Shown: positions 36,011 through 49,015, counted from the first letter of the stretch. The stretch: 64,000 nucleotides of DNA from Glossina fuscipes (GCF_014805625.2 NW_023998415.1:5165575-5229574); one strand, 5' to 3'. Numbers and translations: made by a program. The notes: generated from the sequence alone by a model not told the origin.

Positions 36011-39000
36011 GATAACTCGAAATCCATTTGCTTTGAGATAAAAAGAAGTGTTCTAGAGAAAAAGTTGTCTTTCGATTGTATTTCGCTTACAATGGAAATT
36101 TGTTTTTCAATTAATTGGCTTTAATTTAGTGAAAGGATTGTTGTTTTTGTTAATTTTTTTTTTTTTTTTTTTTTATTCATAACAGATCTCCTTGTTTAAA
36201 TTGTTTGAAAGTAAGAGAGAGAAATTATTGTTATAGACGGCTATTGTCTAATTAATTAAATTTTCCTTTCCCTTTTTTTTTTTTTTTGTATAAACGATAC
36301 TACTATGATTGTATTGGTGTTAATATTAGTCTGGTTGTGCGAGTGTATGGAAAATGTGATGTCATTCCGTTTCCATTTCAGTGGAATTTAATAAAAGATG
36401 TGCTTAAGTATTGTAATGTATTTCACTTACGTATGTATGTATGTATTGGTTAGTCTACAAGGCATAATTTTGTATCCCCGTCAATGTCCTTTTAAGTAGT
36501 GAAATCATTTAACCCTACCGTGCAAACGGAAATTTTGATTTTAATATGAATTCTATGCTGTATCGTAACATTATGTACGCAACGCTTAGTTAGAACCGAT
36601 AAAAATGGAAAGATGGGAAATGCAAAAATGCATTGGTCATCAAAGCAAAGAAATGAAATATTATTGTATATGTTGCTTATTGATTTTTGTCGATAAAATT
36701 CACAAAATTCCAAGAAAATGCAAAGTTTATAAATTTTTTTTTTTATAGGAGAAAAGTATTTCAATAAATAAATTTTACAAACACATATTGATTTAAGGTA
36801 CTTTTGCATCAGATTGTTCAAAAAGATCTGCATGATTGACCATAACAGTAAGTTGTTGTTGAGACCCCATATCGATCACAAAAGACGATATCCTATGATT
36901 TGTGATCGGAGAAACCATTTCATTTTTCAATTAGAAAAGATCTGATTTTATTTATATTTCATTTGAGATTTGTCGAAAATTGTAGATTAATTTAACCGGG
37001 ACATGTTGGACAAATCTTTACAATATATCTAAGGCAAGCGATGGCTCCTGAATAATGCTTTCATTTTCAAGGACCTTTGCATTTACATTTTACATTACAC
37101 ATGAGTTGGATTTAATGCAATTAAGACCGGTCCGTCGCCAAAGAGCTTGTTAAAAAATTCTTGATAATCTTGAATCAAAAAAAAAAAATCTAAAATATTT
37201 TTTTCGAAACAGCTAAGAAAGGGCCGCGAACTTATGGGGTCGTTAAGGAACAGTTTTCTTGGATAAGGAAAGAAGGAATGTAGAGCACTCTTAGGTGCAA
37301 TATACATATTTGATCCGTTCTTATTCTCATTAGGTAAGGCTGAGATTTTCTTATGATTTGAGACTGAAAAATACATACCGAAGTTTACTCTCGCTTTGCC
37401 TATGCCTAAGGGTCATTGTGGTTCAATTCGTCTGTTCATCGCGTTACGTTTCTTTACGAAACTGAATCAAGGCAATTCTATTCTTATTTGCCTAATTTGA
37501 ACTATGGTCATCACATAAGAGAATAAATTTTTGGCTTCCCGGTGACTTTATGACTTTTGATTATTACAAAAGCAAAAATCAATCTGGCACAAATTCGGTG
37601 CTTATGAAAAATTTACATACATACATATTAAAATCGATTCAAAACATTACTGTACTCATTCCGGAGTCTGCGATGCGCTATTAAATTTTTTCAAATGAAA
37701 ATACCTTCATCTCATCTCATGCAATTGTGTAGAAATGTTATCAGCGAACTGATCTACGTGTTTAAGAGAATGATCCAAGGATATTATATTTGACTCTGCT
37801 CAAATCTTTCATATCTATCCACTCGGGAAAGAAAAAAAAAATTAAAAATGAAAAGATAAAATTTCTATACACGATAACCTTGCGTAGGCGTAACAGATTT
37901 TTCCTATTTGAGCATTTAATGCGTAAAGTTTCGTTACTGTAATACCTTACTACTCATTAATATGGACAGATGTTCAGGCTTTTATCGATTCAGAATTTCG
38001 TCTTGATCAAGAATGCAAAATATTGTTCTTCTTCTAGTCTTATCTGTATCTCCAATCTTTCGCTTTCGGACAATATCGAAATCTGTTTGAATTTGAAAGA
38101 AAAGGATCAAGCCCTGCTTATGTACATGTCTGCGTAGATATACCTAAAATATATTTCCAGAGGGAGCCGTGTCTATCCACATTTATTTTGTTTTGATACC
38201 TTTTCTAAAATTGAATGTGATGCGAAATTTTTTCAAGATTTACATGAATAATGCATCGCATTACGAATTCTACCCCGCTAACCGCGATCAGTTCTCATCT
38301 ATAAGCAGCATACAATAAAGTGAGTTAGTTGTTTTTGTCAAACGTTTTGACTCCAAATCCATTACTGTCCAATAGTCGTCGTAATCATCTACCTACATGT
38401 GGGATGCATTTTGATAATATCTACTCTGCTGTGTACACTTCAATAAGTTTATATAAGCTGCGTATAAGGGGCGTAACAAAGAATACTTTGACGTAATGCT
38501 GCCATATTGGCTTTAACTACTGCATTATCCTTTGAAAATTCCATTCAATTAATGCATAGTTCTAATATTGATTCCATACGTTTTGAGTATACATATATAT
38601 ATGCGCGCTCAGCTTGAATGATAAAAATTTAATTTCATTTACTAACATTAAACATTACAAGATGACGAAGGATAAACGAAACACGGATAAGCTAAATGAT
38701 AACCATAGCAGGTTTGTATCTTTCCCAGACGTACGTAATATATTATCTAACATTTCCATTTGCGTCAGGTCAATAAACCAAGTATATGGTGCGACGACAA
38801 AAAAATTCCACGTTGCTTCCCGTCTGTCCATATGGTATTTAATTTATTTACCTATGAACCTATGAACGTATGAAGCATTAAGTTGAGGAGAGTTTCTAAT
38901 ATACTTATATATTATACTTGACATAATCGATCGTTTGTCAATATGATGAGTTATTCCATATTTATGGTCATAACTTAATAAACACCTTTTTCATTTCAAT

Positions 39001-39834
39001 ACGAGTCAAAGGTCGACTGGTGCGTACCAACAAAAAATTTGCTTTAGACTACGATTATGATTTTTTCTCTTGTTTTAAATCACAAAAACAAATTTATTTA
39101 AACAGTGATCTTTGAGGTGTTGCAAGTAAATAAGACTTTATCGAACAACTATGTACTCAGTCCCGAATATATCTTCTGGTTTATCACGTACGAAAATGTT
39201 CATCAGAGATCTCGTACAGCTGCCCTTTAGTTTGATGTTGTTGACGATCGCAAGAATTCCAATTTATCGTAAACTGATGGCACCGATTTGATACCGATTA
39301 CAGGTGTTCTCGATTGATATCTTCTTTTTTTCATATAGGAAATTTACACTCCATATATATCAAGTAGTGCTGATTGTCTCTCGAGCGACCGTAGCGAAGA
39401 ACTCAGACGCTCATGCGGAAAGTTCAACACTCCCAGTACAGTACCTTCTAGCGTTGGCGTAATATTAAGTGCGCTGTGCTTATGCATAGAAATTTCTAAA
39501 GCGAATGTTCGGATGTGATAAAAGAGAATTGCCCACCAATCGATTTCTTTAGCAGAGCAAACTAGTGTTCTTGTTTCTCCTTTCTCCTACAATCTTTGTC
39601 CGTTTTTACCTTTATATTGGATCTGCACAAACGTTGCAATAACCTTGTGCCGGCGTGTATGTACGAGAGATTCCCCAACTTAGCTAAGAGAAAAGTCAAA
39701 GCAAATTTGTAAACCTTGTTGATGAGCTGGCTTGTATCCATTATCCAAGATTTATTGTACTCCTTCAGGCTGCTAGCTCTTCAATATTATGATTCTTATC
39801 AATTCATTCAACTTCTTTGGTCCAGAGCGCTAAG

Positions 39835-40021
39835 CTGTGTCTGCCGTTGACAAGTCTTCGCCAAACAATTGATGTCTAATCCGGCAGATGACCTCGTACC
39901 ATGCACGTAGGGTATGATGGTACGTCTTGCCTGTCCCTTGGCAGAATCTGCATAAATCGGTGACGGCGATACGCATGTTTTTCGTGCTTAACATCACATA
40001 GTCCGCCCCAGCGAAGGACAA
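39835..40021 (-). pseudogene. Non-LTR retrotransposon (LINE) ORF2 C-terminal fragment
   Basis: The - strand peptide contains MRIAVTDLCRFCQGTGKTYHH...WYEVICRIRHQLFG. This resembles the end of LINE ORF2 proteins after the RNase H region, where a CxxC...H...C segment (as in 'CRFCQEExET.EH.LC.C..L..LR...LG') occurs. Here the second Cys/His pair is replaced and the frame stops at 39830. The neighbouring frame downstream reads GPKKLNELIRII, which fits the same region after a frameshift. No RT domain is present. This is a decayed, truncated copy; the clade (I/R1/Jockey-like) is uncertain. Confidence 0.4.
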
Positions 40022-40444
40022 ACAAATTTTTTATTGACGAAAACTTTATTTACACAAAATCTATTTGAAATTGTCTTTAGATTGGACACTCTATTAATTA
40101 CGTGCACGATGTTGTTTAAAAGCCGCAAAATCTAATGAAATCAAACCTGGGAAACTTGAAGAAGTGACATACTTACGTGCACACATGCCTTTCAATGAAT
40201 TTATGTGTATGTAGCGCTTTTAAAGTTTGAACACAATTCTTTTGTCGTTAATGTCAGACATAGATTAATAATAAAAAAATTCGTACACATGTGGACGGGC
40301 ATATATAAAAAATGAGTGGTATTTGTTGCTTTTTTTTTATTATTATATTACTTTTCACAAATACGCAAACATGTATGTGAGTAAATAAAATTTTTGTAGA
40401 GCTATGAGTACGCTTTAGAAAAATCAATAAAATTCAACGATGCA

Positions 40445-40487
<43 letters not shown>

Positions 40488-40833
40488 AAACACGCACATT
40501 AAAAGCTGGGGCATAAAGAATGTTGTGTACGAAAAGAACGAAACGACAAAAAAAAAAAAAAGAAAGAAAACAACATTCAAGCAATCAACCACACAACCAT
40601 GACACAGAGCAGTCAATTTAGGCGTAAGACTCTTAGGCAAAATCCAGTCAAGCAGCAAATATGGCAGGAAGGCGACTATTCAGGATTCATACAGTAATAA
40701 TGGAATAAAAACAACTATCAAACACACGCACCCACTAACATCAAAATATAGCTGCACCTAGCAGATACTTACACCTTTACCGAATAATGGATGAATGTGT
40801 TGGTGTACATTGCATGTTTGTCGTCTGTGCTCC

Positions 40834-40864
<31 letters not shown>

Positions 40865-41610
40865 GTTGAAGAAGCATAAGCGTCACGAGTCCTTACGTAT
40901 ATCTATGTATTTATGCAAATAGACATAGTAACATATTTTACGATAAAAAAAGCTTTAACTTTTCTAAAAATGTTTTGTGTTGCATTAGTGAAGGCGGGGA
41001 TGGTTTTTCGAAGGGGAGAACAATAACATTGGGTTAACATGTACTAAGCAAAATATATGAATGGCATAATAGAACACATGGTGAAGGTTTTCTATTCCCC
41101 GTACTACACATTCTTGGTTACTTACATACGTTGTATGGTTTCTATGTACATGTATACATCAATTTATGTGCCAAGAGCAAAAAGGTTGTTAATCGTTATT
41201 TACAATAATAAAATGTGCTGTGAGGTTTGCTTGATTGTTCAACGCTACATAAGTGAAATAAGAAGTTTGCTGTCTGCGGGAAACATTTTTATAAAAGAAA
41301 AACAAGTGAGAGTTTTATGTAACACTTTATTTGGGATAATTTTTTTTTTTGGCTGTATGCCATAACTGATCAGATCAGGCGCCAAATGATATTATCACTG
41401 ATCAAATCAGAAATGTGTGAGGATTTTCAATGTCGTACACTAAGTAACTGGCGTTAGATTGTTGCTTTCACTTTTTTTTTATATTTAAGAATGGTTTTAA
41501 TAATGGATCAAATAAGTACTGCAGATGTCGCGGACTAAGTCAGCGACCATAAATTATCGGGACTTTTTTTAAGACAAGATTTCAGCTTCAGTTGAGTTTC
41601 CCAAGATATT
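40022..41610. other. Gene-free stretch
   Basis: Holds a CA microsatellite (40443-40497), a T tract (40834-40859) and AT-rich DNA. The + strand open frame at 41057-41365 (102 codons) lacks a recognised domain and ends in a T-run Phe stretch, so it was not accepted. Confidence 0.5.
40443..40497. repeat. (CA)n microsatellite
   Basis: Nearly perfect CA run with a few CG interruptions toward the right end. Confidence 0.9.
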
Positions 41611-41614
41611 CATG

Positions 41615-41887
41615 TTCTTTTTTTTATATTATCATTTACTCAGGCGATGTGCCCTATTCGTGTGACACATTGACTGCCAGAAAGCCAAGAGAGGGAAAAG
41701 AAAGAAAGAAAGAAAACAATAGGGAGGTGATGTCCGCAGGCTAGTTGATGTGTGCCCAATCGATCAGTGGTATATACGTTTACCGACTGATCACACACTA
41801 TATCTATGATCAAAGATAACTCTACCCCACTTTGGATTCTCTGAGTTCATACTCGGGGTTCTTACCTACTCAGCTACTCAGGCAAAT
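41615..41887 (-). repeat. tRNA-derived SINE, family S1
   Basis: Read on the - strand: A box TAGCTGAGTAGG (41877-41866) and B box GTATGAACTCAG (41852-41841). The body 'caggcgatgtgccctattcg' (on + strand) matches 'caggcgatgtcccctgttcg' in the copy at 28560-28812. A GAAA run lies at 41697-41715. Confidence 0.65.
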
Positions 41888-41889
41888 AG

Positions 41890-42635
41890 ACGGAGAGCTT
41901 TATGATAAATGAATGAAGGCTTTTGATGGCTTTTGATTCTAGTGTAAAGAAAATTTTCTATGAAGAATTAAAAAACATAGCATTAGACTTTTTCCCAAAA
42001 CTTGAATATTGAATTGCATTGTTTCAACTTTGCTCCTCTACGCAATAACGAGAATTGAGAAATTTTTTATTTCCCATTGCTACTCTTTTCTTAATCAGAG
42101 GGTTTTTGAAAAAGGGAAAGTAATTCTCTTGTTTAATTTTCTTAAACAATAATGAAATAATATTCAATTTAGATCGCGTTTTCTAATATCCGATATTGAC
42201 ATGAGCATATATCGCAATTAGAAAAATCAACAATAAACTACAGCTTGTCAAGATAATCTTTCTGATCTTTAAATCAATGCATTGTAGGGAATGCATATGA
42301 TAAGGAGGATTATTTTAGTTTGCAATTTGACATAAAATAGAAATTGTTTCGCCCAAAGTGCACTTTAGCGAAGGCGCAGGCAACGATTCTTGCATATTTA
42401 TGTACTCTTGATTCTTTATAATTATAGCTTTACAAATAAATATTTCATCGAAGCTTTAAGTAGTCATTCAACACCAACAACAAATCAGAAGACTAATCCC
42501 GCAAAGCGCTATACGACCTAGATATCGTTCCCAGCTCGCAAATGAAAAAGGTATTATTAAAGCAATAAATTCGCTTGCATTGGTTTTACGAAAATCATTT
42601 ATGATTCTAGTCATAGTTATTATAGCTTATTACCT
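41890..42635. other. Gene-free stretch
   Basis: AT-rich DNA between SINE S1 and a short Rep-A copy. No feature recognised. Confidence 0.45.
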
Positions 42636-42639
42636 TGCT

Positions 42640-43012
42640 CCACCTGCGCTAAAAGGATATGTAAAACTTATGCGGCAGTATGCGTCATCCAAAAAAACTT
42701 GAGATAGATCCATTTTTTTATTATACTGATCGATTCGGTATCGATTTAAGCTTGTCTATTCAGTTGTCCGTCTATCGGTCTATCCGTCTTATTTTCTTGT
42801 GTTCAACGTACATGACATAATTTTTGAGATATTTCGATGAAATTTATTACACTCAGGTGTTTTGGACCACGGGTGAACGCTACTGAAAATGATCCCGATT
42901 GGTCCATTTTTTCGATCACTTCCCCTATAGCAGCCTATTAAGTTGTCATATGCATAACTATCTGTAAGATTGTGTAGGTTATCTAACGGTGGAGCGTGGC
43001 CCACTATAATAT
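42640..43012 (+). repeat. Rep-A, internally deleted copy
   Basis: Starts with the Rep-A left end, runs through 'gtccgtctatcggtctatcc', 'gatatttcgatgaaattt' and 'attggtccattttttcgatc', then jumps to the right-end sequence 'gattgtgtaggttatctaac' and 'actataat'. About 0.7 kb of the interior is missing, which makes it a MITE-sized derivative with both ends. Confidence 0.6.
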
Positions 43013-43544
43013 TTTCTCCTGTTTTTTATTCTAAAATATTGTGCAAAAATGCATCTTAGAATGAAATTCATCGGTTCGCAGGACATTTGAACGTCAAATG
43101 TTAACGCCGAGTAGAGTACATAAAATGCTTCTTTTTGTTGTTGTCTGAAAGTTAAAACATATTTCTCGCTTTTGTACTATTTTAAACCAGTGTATGTCGG
43201 TCTTCTTGCCATCCCCCTTGTAATAGACTATCTGGCTCTGTCTCGTTTCGACAAACTGCAATAAGGCAGGGGAAGCTTTTTGCAGACTTCTTCTTAGTAG
43301 CTACACGTTTTTACCTAAGATTCCATTCTTCGCAAGTTGTTTAATAGCAGATTGCGTTGCGTATCGCGAACATATCAGCAAGATGTGCTATCTAAGACTA
43401 TCTAAGAGTTGTCTTCCTTACGTAAGATTTGATTTTCCCCTCTTCCAATCTCTAGATTAAGAGTTGTTTTTTCTTGCGGCAATGGAAGCAAGTCACGCCG
43501 CACAAGTCCACACAGAAGCTTCTCCATTCGGGTAATAGTTAACA
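43013..43544. other. Gene-free stretch between Rep-A and Rep-B copies
   Basis: About 530 bases, slightly less AT-rich than average ('gactatctggctctgtctcg'). No open frame or domain was recognised; possibly another old insertion. Confidence 0.4.
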
Positions 43545-44040
43545 AGTAAGAAAATTATATTCGGTCGTGACTGAATCTTTTATACCCATCACCGTTATTC
43601 TAAAGAAGACAAAAGAAAGTGAAAGATGCTCTATAATATGGAGTAGGCCTGGCTGATTTTCTTCATTTTCAAAATAAAAGTTTTTATCATTGGGCGTTAA
43701 AGGCGTGCCCTTTGACAATTTTAGATCAATTCCAAATTCTTTTGCAAATTTGTAGGCGATATATTCATTTCCATTTTGCTTCTTTTCAAAAATGGATGTG
43801 GTCTCAGTTTACGTGATGCTGTGGGCGTGTCGGACGACTGATTTAGCTTATTTTCAATATCAACCTGCCTGCAAAAGCTTGCATTATTTTTACCATATTT
43901 GAAGTCGATAACTTCATATTTCCGCTCAGGAGAATGACATTTAGGCGGACAGACGGACAGACGGACAGACAGACATGATTAAATCGATTTAGAATTTGAT
44001 GCTGACCAAGAATATATATATACTTTGTCGGATCTGTGAA
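43545..44040 (+). repeat. Rep-B, shortened copy
   Basis: Opens 'aagtaagaaaattatattcg' with the palindrome TTCGGTCGTGACTGAA (43560-43575), then 'cttttatacccatcaccgtt'. One of the two internal tracts is missing. It ends with GACAGACGGACAGACGGACA tracts (about 43945-43970) and 'gctgaccaagaatatatata'. Confidence 0.65.
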
Positions 44041-45495
44041 GCTTATTCCTGTAATCAATATATTCCCCGTTCGAATGTTTTCGTTTCGTTTGTTTTTTTT
44101 GAAAAATCACATTTCTTTTCTTTTGGTTGCTAGACGTTCATTACTCCTTCGAAAAGAATTTGTGGGTATTTATTGTTCAGATCAAAGTACATATAACACC
44201 TTTTTTTTATTGTATCCATCATGTTATAAATACATCTGTGTTAAAAGGGTGGCCACTAATAATTTGGGTTAAGGCTGTGTGTACTTTGTAAGGTTTCTGA
44301 TGCGGCGACGTTCATAAGCCTAAGGAATGCCACATACTACACTTTCGTATAAATTCACAAAAAAAAAATGATCCTCAAATTGTTGGCTTTAAGCAGCAAT
44401 CATGGGTTTCTCAATAGACTTCCTACTATCACAGCAATTTACGATTTTCAAACTAAAATGTTATCAGTACTGTAAGCAAATAAGTAAAGAGATGCAGGTA
44501 TATATAAAAGCGAACGACAACCGTTACTTTTAATTAAGTTAATGTCAGGCTTTCTGTGAAGAAGTAAGAAGTTTTCATTTCACTTTTTCGCAGAATAAAA
44601 CTCAAACTTAAATTTCGCAGATTTGACAAAAAAAGGTGTACGATCTTGTAACACTTGGACATATGTATTAATCACTCCATACATAATGCACAAAGTTGAT
44701 TAGTGAAAGATTCTGAATTGATGCGTTCATGCTTGTGCATCTGTAAGACTCTCATGCTGCTCTCATACCTAAATGCGAAAATTCAGATATCGTAGAAAGC
44801 CGAACTTTATGTGACCTTAGTTAGATGATGCAAGAAGAAGTTTACAAAGGTCTCTTTTACAATCATTCAGTCAATTGTCGGAAAAATTACGATTTGCAGC
44901 AGATGTTAATGTAAAACTATCTCCAAATAGTTTACACAATCATTACATGATATAATGCAGAATATAAGCTGATCGACTAGGTGATCAGTCCGTAATTAAC
45001 AAAATATTTTACATTTCAGTTTAATAGATCGTCCGTAATTACTAGCACTGACAGCCCTCATACGATGCCATAACATGTCAAACCTTTTTACGAGTCACAG
45101 TAATTCCGTCAGTCTGTTGTTTTTTGAAGCGAAAACACGCTGCGTATTCACTGTTTTGTACAAAAATTTGGGCGTTTTTCAAACGGGCGTCGCGGCTATT
45201 CACAGTGAAATAAAGGCATCGGGTCGGGTCACAAGTCGATGGTTACAGTGGCAAAATATGCATAAATTATGCTTCGAATTGCTGCCCGACTCAACGCATC
45301 CTCCAGAATGGGATGCCAGCGCCTTTTACCTGCGTGTGAGTCTTGAAAACATACTCCAGGGAAAAAGATTGCGATCGATATGTCGAGGTGTCGATATCAT
45401 CTGAAGCACGCTAAAGTCTCATTCAATAACCAACACAAGCCTTGATTACATTGTTTTTTTTATATCCTATTCCACTTGTATATATAATATGTTAA
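44041..45495. other. Gene-free stretch with a possible decayed mariner relic
   Basis: The + strand open frame at 45075-45404 ends with ELLPDSTHPPEWDASAFYLR and LENILQGKRL. This loosely parallels the mariner/Tc1 'HPPYSPDLAPSDFYLF...L.GKRF' region, with the third catalytic Asp replaced. If real, it is a relic with no function. The rest shows nothing recognisable. Confidence 0.3.
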
Positions 45496-45499
45496 GTTT

Positions 45500-45867
45500 G
45501 GCAGACGTTTGTAACATCCTTTATTATGCAGATCGCTCTAAGCTTGTCTTTGAGTCCAGTTGAGTGATGTTCGTCCCTGTATTAATATGTTCAATCGACA
45601 CTGTAACACTGCTGTGTTTTCGGCCAAGGACGAAAGCAATTGAAAATTATTCGGATCGGACCACTTTTTCAATCAATCGCTCCATAACGACTTTTCGCAT
45701 ACGAAAAAAAAAAAAAAAATTGTGTACTTCGTAGAATTTCGCGACAATACTCGTTTAGTAATACTATGTTGGTCTTTTAAATTGATGTGAAAACGTTGGA
45801 TCGGATGGGGAAGGTTTCTGAACCGCTCGCCATAAAACCGTTCCAACGAAAACTGCACTTCTATACC
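45500..45867 (+). repeat. Rep-A 5' fragment joined to Rep-B
   Basis: Contains 'gttttcggccaaggacgaa', 'cggatcggaccactttttc' and 'ccgttccaacgaaaactgc', in Rep-A order. It breaks off at 45867, where an inverted Rep-B copy begins; Rep-A resumes at about 46745 after that copy. So this Rep-A was probably split by insertion of Rep-B. Confidence 0.6.
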
Positions 45868-46740
45868 CATTACCGAAAGATGAGGGGCATATTCATTTTG
45901 TCAAAACATTTGCAACGCTCAGAAGGAAGCATCAATAAAGTATATAGACTCAATAAAGCATATACACTCTTGATCAGCGTAAAGTTCTAAACCGATTAGG
46001 CATGTCCGTCTGTAAAAGTTCGGTTGTAAATATTCTCTTGGCCCCAAGAATGAAGCTGCCGACTTCAAATTGGGTAGAAGCATAGGAAGTTCTTGCACGC
46101 AAATTTGTATTGAAAGCGGACCAAATCGACCGAAGGACACGCCCACAGCACCACGTAAACTGAGAATCCCTTTGATTTTCAAAAGGAGTAAAAAATTGGC
46201 TTTTTGCTCGTTACTCATAACCCAGATAACAATTTGAACGCATATTCTATGGGCGATGTTGTAGCGCTTGTATCAAAATGGAAAACATTAACCACGCCTG
46301 CCCTGTATTATAGTGTATTTAAATTAAATTTTTTTTCAATACTTTTATAACTAGTTTTAAAAATCCCCATAAATTATATAAATTCTTGGCCCGTTTCAAT
46401 ATGGGAAGGCACCTGAACATGCCCGTCTGCCCATTAGTTCGCCTGCGCAACTGCGTAGTATTTATGGTAAACATTCGCCCGTTAGCGAAAATGAAGGTAT
46501 CGCCTATAAATTTGCAAAAGAATTTGGAAATGACTTAAACTTTTCCAAGGACATGCCCACGTCGCCCACACGCCTATGTGACAAAAACTTTTAATTTGAA
46601 AATAGAAAAAATCGGCCGCGCTGATTACTTCGTATTACAAAGCACAAAAATTGAGTTCTCGTACTTGTTATGTGTTTTTTAGGATAACGAGGATGGGGAG
46701 CGACGGAGTAAAAGATTCAGGCACGACCGATTATAATTTT
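45868..46740 (-). repeat. Rep-B copy inserted in Rep-A
   Basis: Left end 'tatacccattaccgaaagat' and 'gctcagaaggaagcatc'; right end a degenerate GGCACGACCGATTATAATTTTC. The internal order is the reverse complement of 10235-11035. It sits exactly between the left (45500-45867) and right (46741-47285) parts of one Rep-A, so its borders are well defined. Confidence 0.65.
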
Positions 46741-47285
46741 CTCATTTGATATATGGCAAAAAGGTCTAACTTCCAATACTTCTTGATGAAAATTCATTCA
46801 TAATATTAGTTTGATATCAAAATTTGAACTTGACTAATTTGGACCAGATATGTCTATTTTTTGGTTCCACACCCATATAAAAATTCTAATATAATATATC
46901 TAAGCCTTTATATGGGAAAAAGGTTTAATTATTAATATTTTCTGATGAAAATTGGTCCTTAGGAGATTAATCATAGGGAATTTGGATCACAATGATCTAT
47001 TTTTTTGACGTCACCCTATGAAAGCGAATCCTTCTCTGACGACACAACCTAATTTGTGGTTTATGATGACGTCATCAACTGGCAAATGGTTAAAACCTTT
47101 GACAAGTAAGTTTAGCTTTACTAAATTTAGATCGCGTTGACGTCTGAATACCCTCCGATATGAGGGCTTTCACGAAAATTATGCATTTCCATATAAAAAA
47201 TGTATAATTTTTGGTGTATTATTAAGCAATTGATTGACTGATTGCATTAAGCGAAATGGTGTAGGGTATCTAATGATCGGTCTTT
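46741..47285 (+). repeat. Rep-A 3' part after the Rep-B insertion
   Basis: Continues with 'ggcaaaaaggtctaacttcc', 'gatgaaaattcattcataat' and 'gtctattttttggttcca', and ends 'ggtgtagggtatctaatga' and 'tcggtc'. With 45500-45867 it would make a roughly full-length Rep-A. Confidence 0.6.
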
Positions 47286-47925
47286 TTTCCGATAAAGTTC
47301 TTCTTTCTCATATTCATATATCCGCAATAAACAACTCTAACATTGCACGTAAAGATTTTGCCTGATGGAACAAAAAGCGATGACTGTACAAATATGTTGA
47401 GTAGAAAGCATTAGAAGAAGAAGAGCATTAAGAAGAAATGTTTACTAAAAAATGAATAGTGTCTGAAGTACATTATTGACATTATTGATCGTTCAAAGGG
47501 ATTAGAGAAAATTGTTTTTTATCATAAGATTACTTGATGGTAACGGTTTTTGTGCGACTACAAATTTTATCCATTATCCTTTACACACCATTCCCTGCAG
47601 AGCTGTTAATTTTAAAAGTCGCTAAGGAATTCATTACGTGATAACGTTTTCCCTTCGCTTTTGCTTCAATACTACTACTAAAACGGTGCACAATTTATTA
47701 CCTGTTTTAATTTGTACTTAACAGGAAGGCAGTAGTAATTCATGCCTTCCATCCTCGCTTTTGTATTCTTTCTCACTATTATTTACTTTCAAATAAAAAT
47801 GATATAAATGAATACTTTTTTCGCGGATTTTTATTTTAATTTTTCTCCACAATTTTCTTTATAAACATTTTATCTTCTGCATCAGCTTCACTCATTCATA
47901 ATTGAAGCAGCTTTGTGTTTTTTTG

Positions 47926-47960
<35 letters not shown>

Positions 47961-48922
47961 TTTCGACTTAACGCTGGAAACAGCCAACAAAAACCCAACA
48001 TCATAAAATATCTTTAAAAAAAAAAAATACAAACTGAAGCTATAGACAGATTGGAGCAAAGTTCATTGCTCTCACACAAGTGAGGTCCTATTGAAATGCA
48101 AAAACTTAGTTTAAACAGCTGTTCAGAGCTATAGTTGAAAAATTTTCAATTCAATGAAAAAAGAAAACAATAATAATAATAAAAAAAATAAAATAAAAAA
48201 TTGTTTATTGAATTTATTCTTATTATTCAAAAATATGAAATTGAATTAAAAATTTTCTTTAATCCATTTTTCTTTGCAAGAATTTTGAGCTTTTTATCTG
48301 CATAAGTTTTATGCCAACTCAAGTGTTTTTCTCAATTTTGTCACTTATTCGTCACTTGTTTCCCCTTTGATATACGAATACGTAATAAATTATATATATA
48401 AATATGTATATATATATATATATATAAATATAAGTATAAATATATTTGTTGAAATGAAAAAAATTCCATTCCAAGAACTTCGTCAGATGAATCAAAATCA
48501 AGACAACTTTTTCTTCGTCATTATAAAAACTTGCGTTTCTTCAAGGTCACAGAAAGGAAGCAAGAAATTAAAAGTGGAACAAAACATAAAAATACATTAA
48601 ATAGAACGGCGACTATAATGCCAGATGATTAATATAATTATCATCAATACGATCACGATAAGTGCTTACTGTGGACGTGTATCTATGTGTGTATGTTTGT
48701 ATGCGTACGTGTATGCGTTTCTGTTCATACGCGAAAACACAAAAATCTCTTATAACTGATACTGATAAGCATATATATTGAATAAAGTTAAGGTTTATTA
48801 AACAGGTTTGTAAAATGTGCGCTGGCATCATAAATGATCAATAAATGAGTTAATTTTTTGAAAATTTAATTGCTTTTGCAAAATTGCCGAGCAAGTCCTC
48901 TAAGACCGTTAGGCCGGTCTGA
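47286..48922. other. Gene-free stretch upstream of the FBXL16-type gene
   Basis: AT-rich, with a 32-T run (47928-47959), a (TA)n-like tract (48390-48430) and no recognised exon. Confidence 0.5.
47928..47959. repeat. 32-base poly(T) tract
   Basis: Uninterrupted T run. It could be the A tail of a - strand retroposed sequence or a simple homopolymer. Confidence 0.85.
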
Positions 48923-49015
48923 ACGGGAGGCAATCGAAGTTGGTTTAATTTGAAGTCGTTTGCTGTCGTGCGGGTGTTCGGTGAAAGCGACAAAGTGAAT
49001 TTATTTCAGCATACC
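48923..49015 (+). promoter_or_regulatory. FBXL16: Probable 5' leader of the FBXL16-type gene
   Basis: The stretch before the ATG is suddenly rich in CpG ('gtcgtttgctgtcgtgcggg', 'gttcggtgaaagcgac') compared with AT-rich DNA upstream, as for a 5' UTR. It contains an acceptor-like TTATTTCAG at 49002-49010, so the ATG could also lie just inside a second exon. There is no in-frame ATG upstream, and a TGA in frame lies at 48920. Confidence 0.45.

Larger units (their letters stand above)
33856..39825. other. Large gene-free stretch
   Basis: No coding exon was recognised. Contents: a Rep-A 5' fragment (34665-34915), a GAA/AG-rich tract (35511-35590), a possible promoter or leader near 35600-36010 (listed separately), T tracts (36154-36173, 36275-36287), and a Rep-B relic with 'tttatcgattcagaatttcg' and 'gatcaagaatgc' near 37940-38015. 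The - strand open frame at 35985-35605 is Phe/Lys-rich and driven by homopolymers. The rest shows nothing I can name. Confidence 0.5.

Noticed and set aside
40443..40497. Short regularly repeated units as a CRISPR-like array
   Set aside because: A plain CA microsatellite in eukaryotic DNA; no spacers.
41057..41365. 102-codon open frame as a small secreted or membrane protein
   Set aside because: Biased, ends in a T-run-encoded Phe stretch, no signal peptide pattern convincing enough and no conserved motif.
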